Shown here: positions 9,150 through 17,790 of the stretch, one piece after another
How the letters are laid out: each line of letters starts with the position of its first letter
Numbering within the stretch: position 1 is the stretch's first letter
Source of the DNA: Paracoccus aerodenitrificans
GTDB lineage: Bacteria; Pseudomonadota; Alphaproteobacteria; Rhodobacterales; Rhodobacteraceae
Reading direction: 5' to 3'
NCBI RefSeq assembly: GCF_027913215.1
Contig: NZ_CP115784.1
Coordinates: 2,356,001-2,420,000 of the forward strand
Length of the DNA: 64,000 bases
Translations under genes and position numbers: made by a program
Notes under the pieces: model-generated
What the model was told of the DNA's origin: nothing
The model's input: only the letters and a program-made list of their open reading frames with translations
Database searches by the model: none

Positions 9150-9881
9150 CTAGTAAGGCAAAAGAACATCTGCGATCTGCTGGCCGTATCGGGGCTGTTG
9201 CACATCGGAAATCTGACCCCGACCGCCATAGGAAATCCGGGCACCCGCGATCCGGTCATAAGAAATTTCATTGCTGCGCATGATATCTTCAGGTCGGACA
9301 AAGCCTGAAACGGTCAGTTCCCGCATCTCGAAATTCACCCTGACCTCCTGACTACCCTGAATATGCAGGGTTCCGTTCGGCAGGCGATCAATGACAGTCG
9401 CCGCGACGCGCAATGTCAGCTTGTCACGCCGTGAGATCTTCCCGCTGCCCTTATAACTTGAAGACGCATCCGCCTCGACCAGACTGGCAGCGCTTGCGCC
9501 TTCCGGCAGCTTGCGGTCGAGACGCTGAGGCAGGCCGGCAAAGCTGGGAATCGTAACCTCATCCGCAGCGGATCGCGAGCGTTTCGAGCTGTTCGATATC
9601 TCTGCCCGGTCATCAATTTCGATGACCACGGTCATAATATCCCCGCGACTGGCAGCGCGGCGGTCGCGAACAAGCGAGTTGCGCTCACCCGACCAGAGCG
9701 AAGCGGCCGAGGCAGGTCGCTGCGGCCCCTTTGGCAGATCAAGTTCAGGCTCGGTCATGGCGATGAATTCCGGAGTGCTTTGGGGCGGACTCATGCCGGG
9801 CGGACGCCCTATGTGATCGGCCCGGTTGCAGGCAGCGCAGATCAGGGCCAGTCCTGCAAGTATCAGAATGCGATGCTTCAT
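9150..9881 (-). CDS. flgH: Flagellar L-ring protein FlgH
   Basis: Outer-membrane lipoprotein that forms the flagellar L-ring. The N-terminal 18 residues are a lipoprotein signal with the lipobox ICAAC around residues 14-18. The mature protein has the family segments SLWSGERNSLVRDRRAAS and GDIMTVVIEIDD, and the strongly conserved C-terminus NGTLHIQGSQEVRVN, FVRPEDI and ISYGGRGQISD. The 243-residue length is normal. Its ATG overlaps the flgA stop in an ATGA. The P-ring gene flgI is not in this window. Confidence 0.92.
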   Translation of the reverse strand: MKHRILILAGLALICAACNRADHIGRPPGMSPPQSTPEFIAMTEPELDLPKGPQRPASAASLWSGERNSLVRDRRAASRGDIMTVVIEIDDRAEISNSSKRSRSAADEVTIPSFAGLPQRLDRKLPEGASAASLVEADASSSYKGSGKISRRDKLTLRVAATVIDRLPNGTLHIQGSQEVRVNFEMRELTVSGFVRPEDIMRSNEISYDRIAGARISYGGRGQISDVQQPRYGQQIADVLLPY

Positions 9882-10306
9882 TTCAGTGCCGCCCTGCTGC
9901 TTGCTGAAATCAGCGTCCCGTCCGCCTTCACGATGGCCGGAATAGTGCTGCGCGAGGACAGGTTCATCGCCTGAATCATATCGCCTGCGGCACCTTCGTT
10001 CAGCGCCCGCGCCTCTGTTTCAATCCGAAGCCCTCCGGCCTCATGGACGATCCGAACGATCTGGTTTCGCGAGACCAGCACCGGATCGCGTAACGCACCG
10101 GCAACCACCGGACGGCCCGCATAGATCGTCACGCGGACCTGTCTGCCGATTGCGGCCTGCGGATCGGCGATGCCCGCCGCGACGGAATCATCCCATGCCA
10201 GATCCGATGCCGCGATTATCGTCCCGACCGGCAGATCCCGCGTTGAGATGGTTCCGGCTGCGGCGGTCAAAGGCAGCAGGATCAAGGCGCACAACACTCC
10301 GCGCAT
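9878..10306 (-). CDS. flgA: Flagellar P-ring assembly chaperone FlgA
   Basis: Periplasmic chaperone for assembly of the flagellar P-ring. It is a short (142-residue) form: a signal peptide at about 1-17 (MRGVLCALILLPLTAAAG), an SAF-type domain with LPVGTIIAASDLAW and IGRQVRVTIYAGRPV, and a C-terminal VSRNQIVRIVHEAGGLRIET. Classic FlgA is longer with an extra N-terminal domain; the short form is common in this family of bacteria. Its ATG overlaps the flgG stop by one base and its stop overlaps flgH. Confidence 0.88.
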   Translation of the reverse strand: MRGVLCALILLPLTAAAGTISTRDLPVGTIIAASDLAWDDSVAAGIADPQAAIGRQVRVTIYAGRPVVAGALRDPVLVSRNQIVRIVHEAGGLRIETEARALNEGAAGDMIQAMNLSSRSTIPAIVKADGTLISASSRAALK

Positions 10307-11091
10307 CAGCGCACCTGTACCGTCGCGCCGAGCATCTGATCGACAGCGGTGATCACCTTGGCGTTAAGCTCATAGCCGCGCTGAGCCTTGATCAGCTCGG
10401 TGATTTCCTTGACCGGATCGACAGCGCTTTCCTCAAGATAGCCCTGTCGGACGGTTCCCAGACCCTCCTGACCGGGTGTCGAGACCAATGCGGGACCGGA
10501 CGCATTGGTTTCAAGGAAGAGATTCGATCCGGTGGCCTCAAGGCCTTTTTCATTCGCAAAACCGGCGAGGGTGAACTGACCCAGCATTTCCGGCTCTACC
10601 TGATTGTCGAAATAGGCATAAACCTCTCCATCTCCGTTAATCGTTACGCTTCGCGCATCGTCGGGAATGGTGATGCCCGGAGCCACGGGGAACCCGTCCG
10701 ATGTCACGATCTGCCCGTCCTGAGAGCGTTTCAGTGCACCGTCGCGCGTATAGGCTGGCAGACCGGACGGCATCATCACCTCGATATAGCCGTGCCCGTC
10801 TATTGCCAGATCCAGATCGCCACCGGTCGATGACAGCGAACCCTGCGCGATATTCACCGTCACCGCCGCCGGTCGCGCACCAAGGCCAAGCTGGATGCCT
10901 GCCGGAATGATCGTTCCGTCCGCAGCCGAGATCGTGCCCGGCCGCGTCGCCTGCTGATAGTGAAGATCGGCGAACTCTGCCCGCCGCGCATTATAGCCGG
11001 TCGTCGACATATTCGCGAGGTTGTTGGAAATCACCTCGACACGGGTCTGCTGGGCGCTCATGCCGGTGGCGGCGATCTGAAGGGCTTTCAT
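10306..11091 (-). CDS. flgG: Flagellar distal rod protein FlgG
   Basis: Forms the distal rod of the flagellar basal body. The 261-residue length is typical. The N-terminal rod signature ALQIAATGMSAQQTRVEVIS (residues 3-22) is followed by NNLANMSTTGYNARRAEF, and the C-terminus carries GYLEESAVDPVKEI and LIKAQRGYELNAKVI, which form the coiled-coil core of the rod. It lies 11 bp downstream of flgF in the same operon. Confidence 0.95.
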   Translation of the reverse strand: MKALQIAATGMSAQQTRVEVISNNLANMSTTGYNARRAEFADLHYQQATRPGTISAADGTIIPAGIQLGLGARPAAVTVNIAQGSLSSTGGDLDLAIDGHGYIEVMMPSGLPAYTRDGALKRSQDGQIVTSDGFPVAPGITIPDDARSVTINGDGEVYAYFDNQVEPEMLGQFTLAGFANEKGLEATGSNLFLETNASGPALVSTPGQEGLGTVRQGYLEESAVDPVKEITELIKAQRGYELNAKVITAVDQMLGATVQVR

Positions 11092-11102
11092 GATATGCTC
11101 CG

Positions 11103-11819
11103 TTAGCGGGTCATTGCGGTGATTGTGTCGCGGATGCGCCGATCCTCGCGGTCAAGCAGGCTCTGACCGATTTCATAGGCACGCTGAACCTGGATCATCC
11201 GGGTGATTTCGGCGATGGGATCGACATTCGAATCCTCCAGAAAGCCCTGCTGGATCCGCGCATCCACAGCAGGCGCAAGATCATCCCCCGCATCGAACAG
11301 GGTCCCGCCATGTCGCAGCATGATTTCAGGATCAGGCGCTGCAAAAAGCCCGATCCGGGCAAGCTGTTCGCCACCGGCTGACACGGTGCCGTCCGGGCCG
11401 ATCGCCACCTGCGTCACGGGATCCGGGATCAGGATCGGCGCCAACCCTTCATCCAGCAGGCGATTGCCGTCGGCGGTCATCACCTCTCCTTCAGCGGACA
11501 GGAAAAAGGCACCTGCACGGGTGACCTTCGTCCCCACAGGAGTTTCGACCGCGAAAAACCCCGGCCCGTCTATGGCCAGATCATAGGTTCCGCCCGTCCG
11601 CGTCATCCCCGCCTGCTGAAGATCCAGCAAACGGCCACGCGCATGCGCCATCGACAAACCCTCGGACCCGTTCCCGGTCGCGGTGAGATATTCCGAGAAA
11701 ATCACACCCTCGCGGCGGAACCCCGTGGTTTCGGCATTGGCGATATTATTGGCAATGACCTGCATTTCGCGCATCAGCCCGGATTGCCGGGTCATCGCGG
11801 CATAGATCGCGTTATCCAT
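11103..11819 (-). CDS. flgF: Flagellar proximal rod protein FlgF
   Basis: Proximal rod subunit, 238 residues. The N-terminus MDNAIYAAMTRQSGLMREM is typical of FlgF and is followed by ANNIANAETTGFRREG, the flagellar rod signature. The C-terminus has GFLEDSNVDPIAEITRMIQV and QRAYEIGQSLLDREDRRI. The ATG immediately follows the fliQ stop with no gap. Confidence 0.93.
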   Translation of the reverse strand: MDNAIYAAMTRQSGLMREMQVIANNIANAETTGFRREGVIFSEYLTATGNGSEGLSMAHARGRLLDLQQAGMTRTGGTYDLAIDGPGFFAVETPVGTKVTRAGAFFLSAEGEVMTADGNRLLDEGLAPILIPDPVTQVAIGPDGTVSAGGEQLARIGLFAAPDPEIMLRHGGTLFDAGDDLAPAVDARIQQGFLEDSNVDPIAEITRMIQVQRAYEIGQSLLDREDRRIRDTITAMTR

Positions 11820-12086
11820 CTAGCCGCCCTCTATCAGCGGGATCAGGCGGTCGGTGAAGAACCCCGCCAGAAGCGATGTCATGAAGCTCATCGAGACCCA
11901 GAAAACCGCCAGCATCAGGCCGATTTTCGGCACGAAGGTCAGCGTCATTTCCTGCACCGAAGTCAGCGCCTGGAACAGACCGATGACCACCCCCGCAACC
12001 AGAGCCACGATCAGCAACGGTGCCGACATGCGCACCGCAATCCACAGCGCCTGCCGGACCAGGTCGAAGATCAGATTCTCATCCAT
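11820..12086 (-). CDS. fliQ: Flagellar type III export protein FliQ
   Basis: Small integral membrane protein (88 residues) of the flagellar export gate. It has two membrane segments, about residues 15-38 (ALWIAVRMSAPLLIVALVAG) and 51-72, and the family motif FQALTSVQEMTLTFVPKI between them. The open frame continues 26 codons upstream to 12164, but that part overlaps fliE and the ATG at 12086 gives the normal FliQ N-terminus MDENLIFDLVRQAL. FliP and FliR, its partners in the export gate, are not in the window. Confidence 0.92.
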   Translation of the reverse strand: MDENLIFDLVRQALWIAVRMSAPLLIVALVAGVVIGLFQALTSVQEMTLTFVPKIGLMLAVFWVSMSFMTSLLAGFFTDRLIPLIEGG

Positions 12087-12087
12087 C

Positions 12088-12366
12088 TCAGACCGGCATC
12101 CGCAGGATTTCCTGATAGGCCTCGACCACCTTGTCCCGAATGGCGACGGCCGCATCAAGCGCAAGCTCTGCCTCGGTCAGCGCCTGCACAAGCGCGTTCA
12201 TATCGCTTTTGCCCGACATCGCGTCGATGGCCGTGCTGTCGGTGCCGGTCATTACCTTCTCGAATTCCCGGGCAGCCGAGCTCAGCCGGTTTTCGGGCGC
12301 AGAACCATCCGAAATGCTGCCCGTCGCGCGAAGATAGGCGGAAGCTGCGTTGGTTGCGGAAATCAT
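12088..12366 (-). CDS. fliE: Flagellar hook-basal body protein FliE
   Basis: Small (92-residue) protein that connects the MS-ring to the rod. The C-terminal half is typical: ALVQALTEAELALDAAVAIR followed by DKVVEAYQEILRMPV. I chose the ATG at 12366 because GGAGG lies just upstream of it; the ATG at 12378, four codons earlier, has no ribosome-binding site. The gene follows flgC directly and ends 1 bp before the fliQ start. Confidence 0.9.
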   Translation of the reverse strand: MISATNAASAYLRATGSISDGSAPENRLSSAAREFEKVMTGTDSTAIDAMSGKSDMNALVQALTEAELALDAAVAIRDKVVEAYQEILRMPV

Positions 12367-12377
12367 CTGATCCTCCA

Positions 12378-12770
12378 TCAGCGGCGAAGCAGGTCAAGCA
12401 GCGAGGCTGACATCTGCCGGGATTGTTCGAAGATGCGAAGATTGGCCTCATAGCTGCGGCCTGCCTCGCGGGCATCGGTGATTTCAGTGACCAGATCGAC
12501 ATTCGATCCGTCATAAAACCCCTGAGCATCCGCCATCGGATGCGCCGGATCGAAGATGCGGGACAGCCCGGCCCGGTCCAGAAACGGCGCAGAGGCCGCG
12601 ACCATGCCGGTCTCTCTGCCATGATCCATGACCGTATCGAAACTGACCAGCTTGCGCCGGTAGCCTGGCGTATCCGCATTGGCGATATTTTCGGAAACAT
12701 GACGCAGGCGATCCGCCTGAGCCTGCATCCCAGACGCGGCAATCTGTTTTGCGCTGACCAGCCTGTCCAT
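12378..12770 (-). CDS. flgC: Flagellar proximal rod protein FlgC
   Basis: Proximal rod subunit of 130 residues. It shows the rod signature QIAASGMQAQADRLRHVSEN and IANADTPGYRRKLVSF at the N-terminus, the FlgC-type YDGSNVDLVTEITDAREAGR, and a helical C-terminus SYEANLRIFEQSRQM. It starts 3 bp after the flgB stop. Confidence 0.95.
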   Translation of the reverse strand: MDRLVSAKQIAASGMQAQADRLRHVSENIANADTPGYRRKLVSFDTVMDHGRETGMVAASAPFLDRAGLSRIFDPAHPMADAQGFYDGSNVDLVTEITDAREAGRSYEANLRIFEQSRQMSASLLDLLRR

Positions 12771-12773
12771 GAC

Positions 12774-13160
12774 TTACCCCCGCCGTCCGGCAGCCAGTCG
12801 CAGCATGTTCAGCGACGAACGATAGACCGCCAGCGAAAGCTCATGCTGGCGTTTGACGTCCGAGAACCGCACCATCTCGGCCTCAAGCGACACCGAGTTC
12901 CCGTTCGGTGAACGCCCACCCTGCTGCGTCACGATCCGAGTCCCCGTTGCCGAATCCGCCCCCAACAGATGCCCCGGACGCGTCGCCCGCAGAGATCCGC
13001 CCTGCATGTTCCGCCATGTCTCGGAAAAAGATGCCAGATCGCGCGTTCGATAGCCGGGCGTATCGGCATTCGCCACATTGCCCGCAACGATACCGGCACG
13101 CAAAGACGCATGTGCCGTCATCGCCCGCGCCATGCGGATGGTGTCCAGATTTTCCAACAA
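12774..13160 (-). CDS. flgB: Flagellar proximal rod protein FlgB
   Basis: First gene of the flagellar rod operon, 128 residues. The N-terminal signature MTAHASLRAGIVAGNVANAD, then TPGYRTRDLASF, and the C-terminal VSLEAEMVRFSDVKRQHELS are typical of FlgB. There is no ATG before residue 11; translation probably starts at TTG (13160, or the next TTG at 13157), with AGGAG about 8 bases upstream. The 96-bp gap to the divergent fliI must hold the promoters of both; it contains the 10-bp palindrome GAGAATTCTC at 13162-13171, but I could not recognise a sigma-54 or sigma-28 promoter. Confidence 0.92.
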   Translation of the reverse strand: MLENLDTIRMARAMTAHASLRAGIVAGNVANADTPGYRTRDLASFSETWRNMQGGSLRATRPGHLLGADSATGTRIVTQQGGRSPNGNSVSLEAEMVRFSDVKRQHELSLAVYRSSLNMLRLAAGRRG

Positions 13161-13256
13161 AGAGAATTCTCCTCTGCCGCGATAAACCCGGTCTTAAGGT
13201 GATTCCCTTTAGAAACAGTTTCGAAGCTCAGATTTCCGGCAGGATCGCAGGCAGCT

Positions 13257-14606
13257 ATGCATAAACTCGACTCTATCGCGGCCCGCATCCGTCGCCTGCG
13301 TCCGGCTCGCTATTTCGGGACAGTGACCGGGATTCGCGCAGGGCTGGTCCGGGTCGCCGGGCTGAACGCCCATGCCTCGATCGGTGACCGCGTGCTGCTT
13401 TGCCCCGACCGCCATCTTGTCGGCGAGGTTGTGGCACTTGGTCCAAAAAACGCGGATATCCTGCCCGAATCCCCGCCCGAGGGCCTGTCCGTCGGCGCCG
13501 GGGTGGAACTGATCTTCGCGCCTTTTCTTGCCCCCTCGGATGGCTGGATTGGCCGTATCGTCAACCCGTTCGGAGAGCCTCTGGACGGGCGCGATCTGCC
13601 TCAGGGCAGCCAGCAGCGGCGCTTCATCAGCCCTGCCCCGGCGGCGGTGACGCGCAAGCGACTGGGGGCGCGGCTGGATACCGGGCTGGCCGTGTTCGAC
13701 ACGCTGCTGCCACTGGTGCGCGGGCAGCGGATCGGGCTTTTCGCGGGCTCGGGCGTGGGGAAATCGACCCTGCTTTCCGATCTGTCGCGCGGCGTCTCGG
13801 CAGATATCGTCGTCATCGCCCTGATCGGAGAGCGCGGGCGAGAGCTTCGCGAATTCGTCGAAACCGTGCTTGGAGCTGAAGGCATGGCACGGGCGGTGGT
13901 GGTCGCCGCGACGGCGGATCAGTCGCCACTGATCCGGCGGCGCTGTGCATGGGCGGCGATGGCCGTGGCGGAATATTTTCGCGATCTGGGTCGGCATGTG
14001 CTGTTCCTTGCCGATTCGATCACCCGCTTCGCCGAGGCACATCGCGAGATCGCGCTTGCCTCGGGAGAGGCCGCCTCGCATCGCGGCTATCCGCCTTCAA
14101 CCGCGCATCAGATCATGTCGCTGGCCGAACGTGCCGGTCCCGGAGCCGAGGGCGCAGGCGATATTACCGGCATTTTCAGCGTGTTGGTGGCGGGATCGGA
14201 TATGGAAGAGCCGGTTGCGGATATCCTGCGCGGCGTGCTGGACGGTCATGTCGTTCTGGACCGCGCCATCGCCGAGCGCGGGCGGTTTCCGGCTGTGGAT
14301 GTGCTGCGCTCAGTGTCACGCGCCCTGCCCGCTGCAGCAAGCGACAGCGAAAACGCCCTGATCACGCGGGCGCGGGCCGCGCTTGGAACATATGCCGGGT
14401 CCGAGCTGATGATAAAGGCGGGGCTCTATGCGCCCGGCTCTGACCCCGCGCTGGATGAGGCGGTGCAGCTTTATCCCGCTCTGGACGATTTCGTGTCCCG
14501 GAAGGCTCCGGATGGCGTTGCGTCCAGTTTTTCCCTGCTGGAAACCGCGTTGCGGACGCCACATCCGCGCGGTTTCCAGCACATGATTGGAACCCAGACA
14601 GGTTAA
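13257..14606 (+). CDS. fliI: Flagellum-specific ATPase FliI
   Basis: Cytosolic F1-beta-like ATPase (449 residues) that drives the flagellar type III export apparatus. The Walker A motif GSGVGKST is at about residues 163-170, GERGRELREFVE at about 192-203, Walker B VLFLADSITRFAEAHREIA at about 247-265, and ASGEAASHRGYPPS just after. The N-terminal domain and the C-terminal helical part are complete. It is divergent from the rod operon; its ATG lies 96 bp from the flgB start. Confidence 0.94.
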   Translation: MHKLDSIAARIRRLRPARYFGTVTGIRAGLVRVAGLNAHASIGDRVLLCPDRHLVGEVVALGPKNADILPESPPEGLSVGAGVELIFAPFLAPSDGWIGRIVNPFGEPLDGRDLPQGSQQRRFISPAPAAVTRKRLGARLDTGLAVFDTLLPLVRGQRIGLFAGSGVGKSTLLSDLSRGVSADIVVIALIGERGRELREFVETVLGAEGMARAVVVAATADQSPLIRRRCAWAAMAVAEYFRDLGRHVLFLADSITRFAEAHREIALASGEAASHRGYPPSTAHQIMSLAERAGPGAEGAGDITGIFSVLVAGSDMEEPVADILRGVLDGHVVLDRAIAERGRFPAVDVLRSVSRALPAAASDSENALITRARAALGTYAGSELMIKAGLYAPGSDPALDEAVQLYPALDDFVSRKAPDGVASSFSLLETALRTPHPRGFQHMIGTQTG

Positions 14607-14681
14607 CCATTGTTATCTTCGGTCCGCATTGCGGTTTTGCGCGGGATTTTGCAATTTCGCACGGATAAGTAAGGACTTGCC

Positions 14682-15410
14682 GTGGCTGTTTCAGACTATT
14701 TCATCCGCTACCTGGAAAGACGCGATCTGCTGACGGATGCAGAGCGTGAGCGTCTTGCACGACTCGATACGCGCCGGGTCAAATTCGCACCTGGCGCCAC
14801 CATCATCGCCCGGCAGGAGATCGTCGATCACAGTTGCCTGATGCTCAGCGGCATGTCCGCGCGCATCCATATGGTGCCTCGCGCGAATGACCGGGTCATC
14901 ACCGCCCTGCATGTGCCTGGCGATTTCATCGACCTGCACGGTTTTGTGCTGGCCGGGCTGGAACATAATGTCGTCGCAATGGGTCCGGTCGAGGTCGAAT
15001 TCGTCAGCCATGACCAACTGCGCGAGATCACGGATGACTGGCCGCATCTGACTCGGCTTTTATGGATGTCCACCACGATTGACGCCGCCATTCACCGGCA
15101 ATGGCTGGTCGCTGCGGCCTCGCTGCGGTCAAGCGCACATCTCGCCCATCTTCTGTGTGAGCTTTATACGCGACTGCACTCGGTCGGCGCGGCTTCGGAT
15201 CTCAGCTTTACCCTGCCGCTGCTTCAGCGCGATCTGGCGAATATCCTCGGCTACTCGCCCATCCATATCAACCGGGCCGTGCGCGACCTGCGCGAGCGTG
15301 GGCTGATCCGCTGGTCCGGGACCGAGGTTCAGATTCTCGACTGGCCGGGGCTGGCATCTCTGGCGCGGTTCACCCCGGAATATCTCGATCTGGAGAAGCT
15401 GGCCCGCTGA
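14682..15410 (+). CDS. Crp/Fnr-family transcriptional regulator
   Basis: A 242-residue regulator with a cyclic-nucleotide-binding-like N-terminal domain (about 20-130: VKFAPGATIIARQEI, ALHVPGDFIDLHG) and a C-terminal winged helix with the recognition segment LQRDLANILGYSPIHINRAV at about 186-205. It has Cys at about residues 52 and 158 but not the cluster of N-terminal cysteines that binds the Fe-S centre in FNR, so it is not an oxygen sensor of that kind. The start is GTG with AAGGA upstream. The gap before it holds TTGC-N10-GCAA (about 14636-14653), a possible but weak autoregulatory site. Target genes are unknown. Confidence 0.85.
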   Translation: MAVSDYFIRYLERRDLLTDAERERLARLDTRRVKFAPGATIIARQEIVDHSCLMLSGMSARIHMVPRANDRVITALHVPGDFIDLHGFVLAGLEHNVVAMGPVEVEFVSHDQLREITDDWPHLTRLLWMSTTIDAAIHRQWLVAAASLRSSAHLAHLLCELYTRLHSVGAASDLSFTLPLLQRDLANILGYSPIHINRAVRDLRERGLIRWSGTEVQILDWPGLASLARFTPEYLDLEKLAR

Positions 15411-15431
15411 GCAAGGGCCGTACCCTTACCC

Positions 15432-16274
15432 TCACTCACATATCCGCCAGCCGCCAGAGCGGGCCGCGATGTCGAAATGCAGGTGATTATCATGCGCCGC
15501 ATTCGATCCCGGCCCCAGAACCGTGGTGAAATACAGGCAGGCCCCGTGGCGGATCGCCTTCTGCACCGCCTCATCGACCGTGCCGCTGTCATGTCGCGGC
15601 ACGATCATCATCTCCGAACCGTCGGACAGCGTCAGCCCGGCCACGTCGAACGCATTCCCCAACGCATGTTCCGAGAGTTTTTCCGAACTGCCGCCCACCC
15701 GCGCCCGGCACTGATAGGTCGAGCCCGGAATGATCCCGCTCACCTGCGGCGATGAAGGCAGACGCCGCACCGCAGGCTGCAATTCGCGCCGCACCCAAAG
15801 CGCCAACTGACGCGCGGTCTCGCACCGCATATCGGCACCTCCGGCAATACTCAGCCCGGGCTGGATCTCGGTGATCCGCACGGGTCGCGCAATCCCGCAA
15901 TCCCGGTCCTCCGATGATCTCAGCGGCGCGATTTCCTCATAGGAAACACGCAGCATGGACAGCCCCAGAAGGCAGGATTGATAGGAAAACTCATCCTCCG
16001 CATAAAGCTGCCACACGGGCGGACCGCTCGGCGCGGGCATCCGGGCGGTCTCATTCGATTGCCCCTCCCCGTCTTCGGCAGCCCCCTCGGAACCGACATC
16101 CGGCACCGGCAGATCATCAGGACGCACAGGCGGGCGGGCATCCTGCATCAGCGCCGCATCGGGACGCGGCTCGGGTGACGGAACCGCAGCAGCGGACCCG
16201 TCCCTGTCCTGCTGCGCCCATGCCGGAGCCGCCAGAATCGCCAGTGCAAGAATGGCGGCGCAGCGCCCTTGCAT
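15432..16274 (-). CDS. Extensin-like (C-terminal domain) exported protein
   Basis: Exported protein of 280 residues with a signal peptide at about 1-20 (ILALAILAAPAWAQ), a Pro/acidic low-complexity linker to about residue 90, and an extensin-like C-terminal domain. The domain contains LSEHALGNAFDVAGL at about 200-214 and the final HDNHLHFDIAARSGGW, where His and Asp residues match the metal-binding pattern of LAS-type peptidases related to VanY/D-Ala-D-Ala metallopeptidases. A cell-wall role is inferred. It follows the L,D-transpeptidase gene after 3 bp, so the two are probably co-transcribed. Confidence 0.75.
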   Translation of the reverse strand: MQGRCAAILALAILAAPAWAQQDRDGSAAAVPSPEPRPDAALMQDARPPVRPDDLPVPDVGSEGAAEDGEGQSNETARMPAPSGPPVWQLYAEDEFSYQSCLLGLSMLRVSYEEIAPLRSSEDRDCGIARPVRITEIQPGLSIAGGADMRCETARQLALWVRRELQPAVRRLPSSPQVSGIIPGSTYQCRARVGGSSEKLSEHALGNAFDVAGLTLSDGSEMMIVPRHDSGTVDEAVQKAIRHGACLYFTTVLGPGSNAAHDNHLHFDIAARSGGWRICE

Positions 16275-16277
16275 GGC

Positions 16278-17732
16278 TTAATCCCCTGCCGCGCCGGGCG
16301 TGGTTTCGGTCGCAGCCCCGTCAGACTGCGGCAAAACAAACCCGCCCATCCCGGCAGGCAGCTGAGTCGCGGCAGGTTGCGGACCTCCGGGCGCGGTCAC
16401 TTCGACCTCGGGAATATCCGAGGTGGCCGCCTCGACCGCCGCCGTCAGCGGATCGACCGGGACGGCAGCCGGAGTGGACACAGTCTCGCCGCCCTTCCCC
16501 GGAATGGCCGCAGGACTCCCGGCGGTTTGCGTATCAGGCGGAGCTTCTGATACAGCACCTGCCGCCACTGCATCTTGACCGGAAATCGCCACCGGCTTCC
16601 GCGCCGGAGCACGCGAGGAAAGCAATGTCAGCGACCCCGCATTTTCCGGCGCAGCGGCATCCGGGGCCGCAACACGCGCCGCCGCATTTGCCGCAGCCTG
16701 CACGGCACGCGACACGCCCGTCGCCTCGCCCATTACATCGGCAAGACTCGTCCCCGGCTCCAGAAATTCAACCGTCGTCGTGCCCGGCTGAACCATATAG
16801 GCCAGTTCCTCGGCATCCCAGTTCGTCAGGCGAACGCAACCATGCGACTGCCCCCGGAACAGCCCGGCCGGATTCGGCGTCCCATGCAGCCCGTAAGTCG
16901 GCTTGGTCAGCGCGATCCAGACCGACCCGACCGGCCCGTTCGGCCCCGGCGGAAGCGTCAGAACCGAGGTATTATTGCCCTGGGTGAAATTGATCGAGGG
17001 GTTATAGGTATATTCCGGGTTCATCGCCACGGCCCGCACCCGATGCGTCCCGCTTGGCGACGGGGTCTCGGACGAGCCGATCGTAGCCGGATAATTCACC
17101 ACCATATGACCCTCATCGTCATAGGCGGCGACGCGATTCGTCCCCTTCTCGACAAAGATCTGGGCCACTTTCGCCCGCAATGGCTTCGACGGAGCGATCA
17201 CCTTGATCGTATTTCCCGGCACCAGAGCGATACCGGGATTCAGCGCGACAAGGAAATCCTCATCCATGTGAAAACGCTCACCCAGCTTTTCCGCAACGCT
17301 GGTATAGCCGAGCGTCGTCATATTCGCCTTTTCCAGATAATCCGTCGGGATTTCACGGGTCAGATGCGCGGCATCGGCTTCGGTGATGGTATAATCCACC
17401 GTCATCGCACCGCCAGCAAAGGGCTGCAAAGCCGCCCAGACCGCCTCATCCATCACCCCGTCGGCAGGCAACCCGCTGCGACGCTCAAAGGCCGAGATGG
17501 CGCTGCGGCTCATCCCGCCGCGAATTCCGTCGATGACTCCGGGGGAAATCCCCGCGCGGTCCAGCAACACCTGAACCTTGACCGTGATCGCCGCCTGCCC
17601 GTCAGGCAGCGCACCTCCATCATAGCCCGCCATCTCGATCCCGGATGCGGTCACCGGCGCGGCTGTCGCGATACCCGGTCCTGAAACGCACAAAATCGCC
17701 GCCAGCACGGCGGGACAATGGCGGATATTCAT
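16278..17732 (-). CDS. L,D-transpeptidase (YkuD domain) with peptidoglycan-binding domain
   Basis: Exported cell-wall enzyme of 484 residues that would make 3-3 cross-links in peptidoglycan or attach proteins to it. A signal peptide at about 1-25 is followed by a peptidoglycan-binding-like repeat (VQVLLDRAGISPGVIDGIRG, about 53-72), a LysM-like stretch around 150-170 (LNPGIALVPGNTIKVIAP), and the catalytic YkuD domain at about 190-325. The catalytic Cys lies in SHGCVRLTNWD at about 294-304. The C-terminal 150 residues are Ala/Pro-rich and low in complexity. AGGAG lies upstream of the ATG. Confidence 0.88.
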   Translation of the reverse strand: MNIRHCPAVLAAILCVSGPGIATAAPVTASGIEMAGYDGGALPDGQAAITVKVQVLLDRAGISPGVIDGIRGGMSRSAISAFERRSGLPADGVMDEAVWAALQPFAGGAMTVDYTITEADAAHLTREIPTDYLEKANMTTLGYTSVAEKLGERFHMDEDFLVALNPGIALVPGNTIKVIAPSKPLRAKVAQIFVEKGTNRVAAYDDEGHMVVNYPATIGSSETPSPSGTHRVRAVAMNPEYTYNPSINFTQGNNTSVLTLPPGPNGPVGSVWIALTKPTYGLHGTPNPAGLFRGQSHGCVRLTNWDAEELAYMVQPGTTTVEFLEPGTSLADVMGEATGVSRAVQAAANAAARVAAPDAAAPENAGSLTLLSSRAPARKPVAISGQDAVAAGAVSEAPPDTQTAGSPAAIPGKGGETVSTPAAVPVDPLTAAVEAATSDIPEVEVTAPGGPQPAATQLPAGMGGFVLPQSDGAATETTPGAAGD

Positions 17733-17768
17733 TTATTAATCTCCTGCTTCGATAGGCAAACAACAAAT

Positions 17769-17784
17769 ACCGCAGAAAGGCGGT
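17769..17784 (-). terminator. Weak hairpin terminator after the GntR gene
   Basis: On the minus strand ACCGC-CTTTCT-GCGGT forms a 5-bp stem followed by ATTTGTTGTTTG. It lies between the stop of the GntR regulator (17791) and the start of the L,D-transpeptidase. The stem is short, so this is only a candidate. Confidence 0.35.
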
Positions 17785-17790
17785 TCCGTG

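Noticed and set aside
7947..9308. Plus-strand frame of about 453 codons across the family 2 glycosyltransferase, fliL and flgH
   Set aside because: It crosses three well-supported minus-strand genes and their boundaries; composition is that of antisense.
14682..15410. FNR-type oxygen sensor next to fliI
   Set aside because: The protein lacks the N-terminal Cys cluster that binds the Fe-S centre, so only Crp/Fnr family is called.
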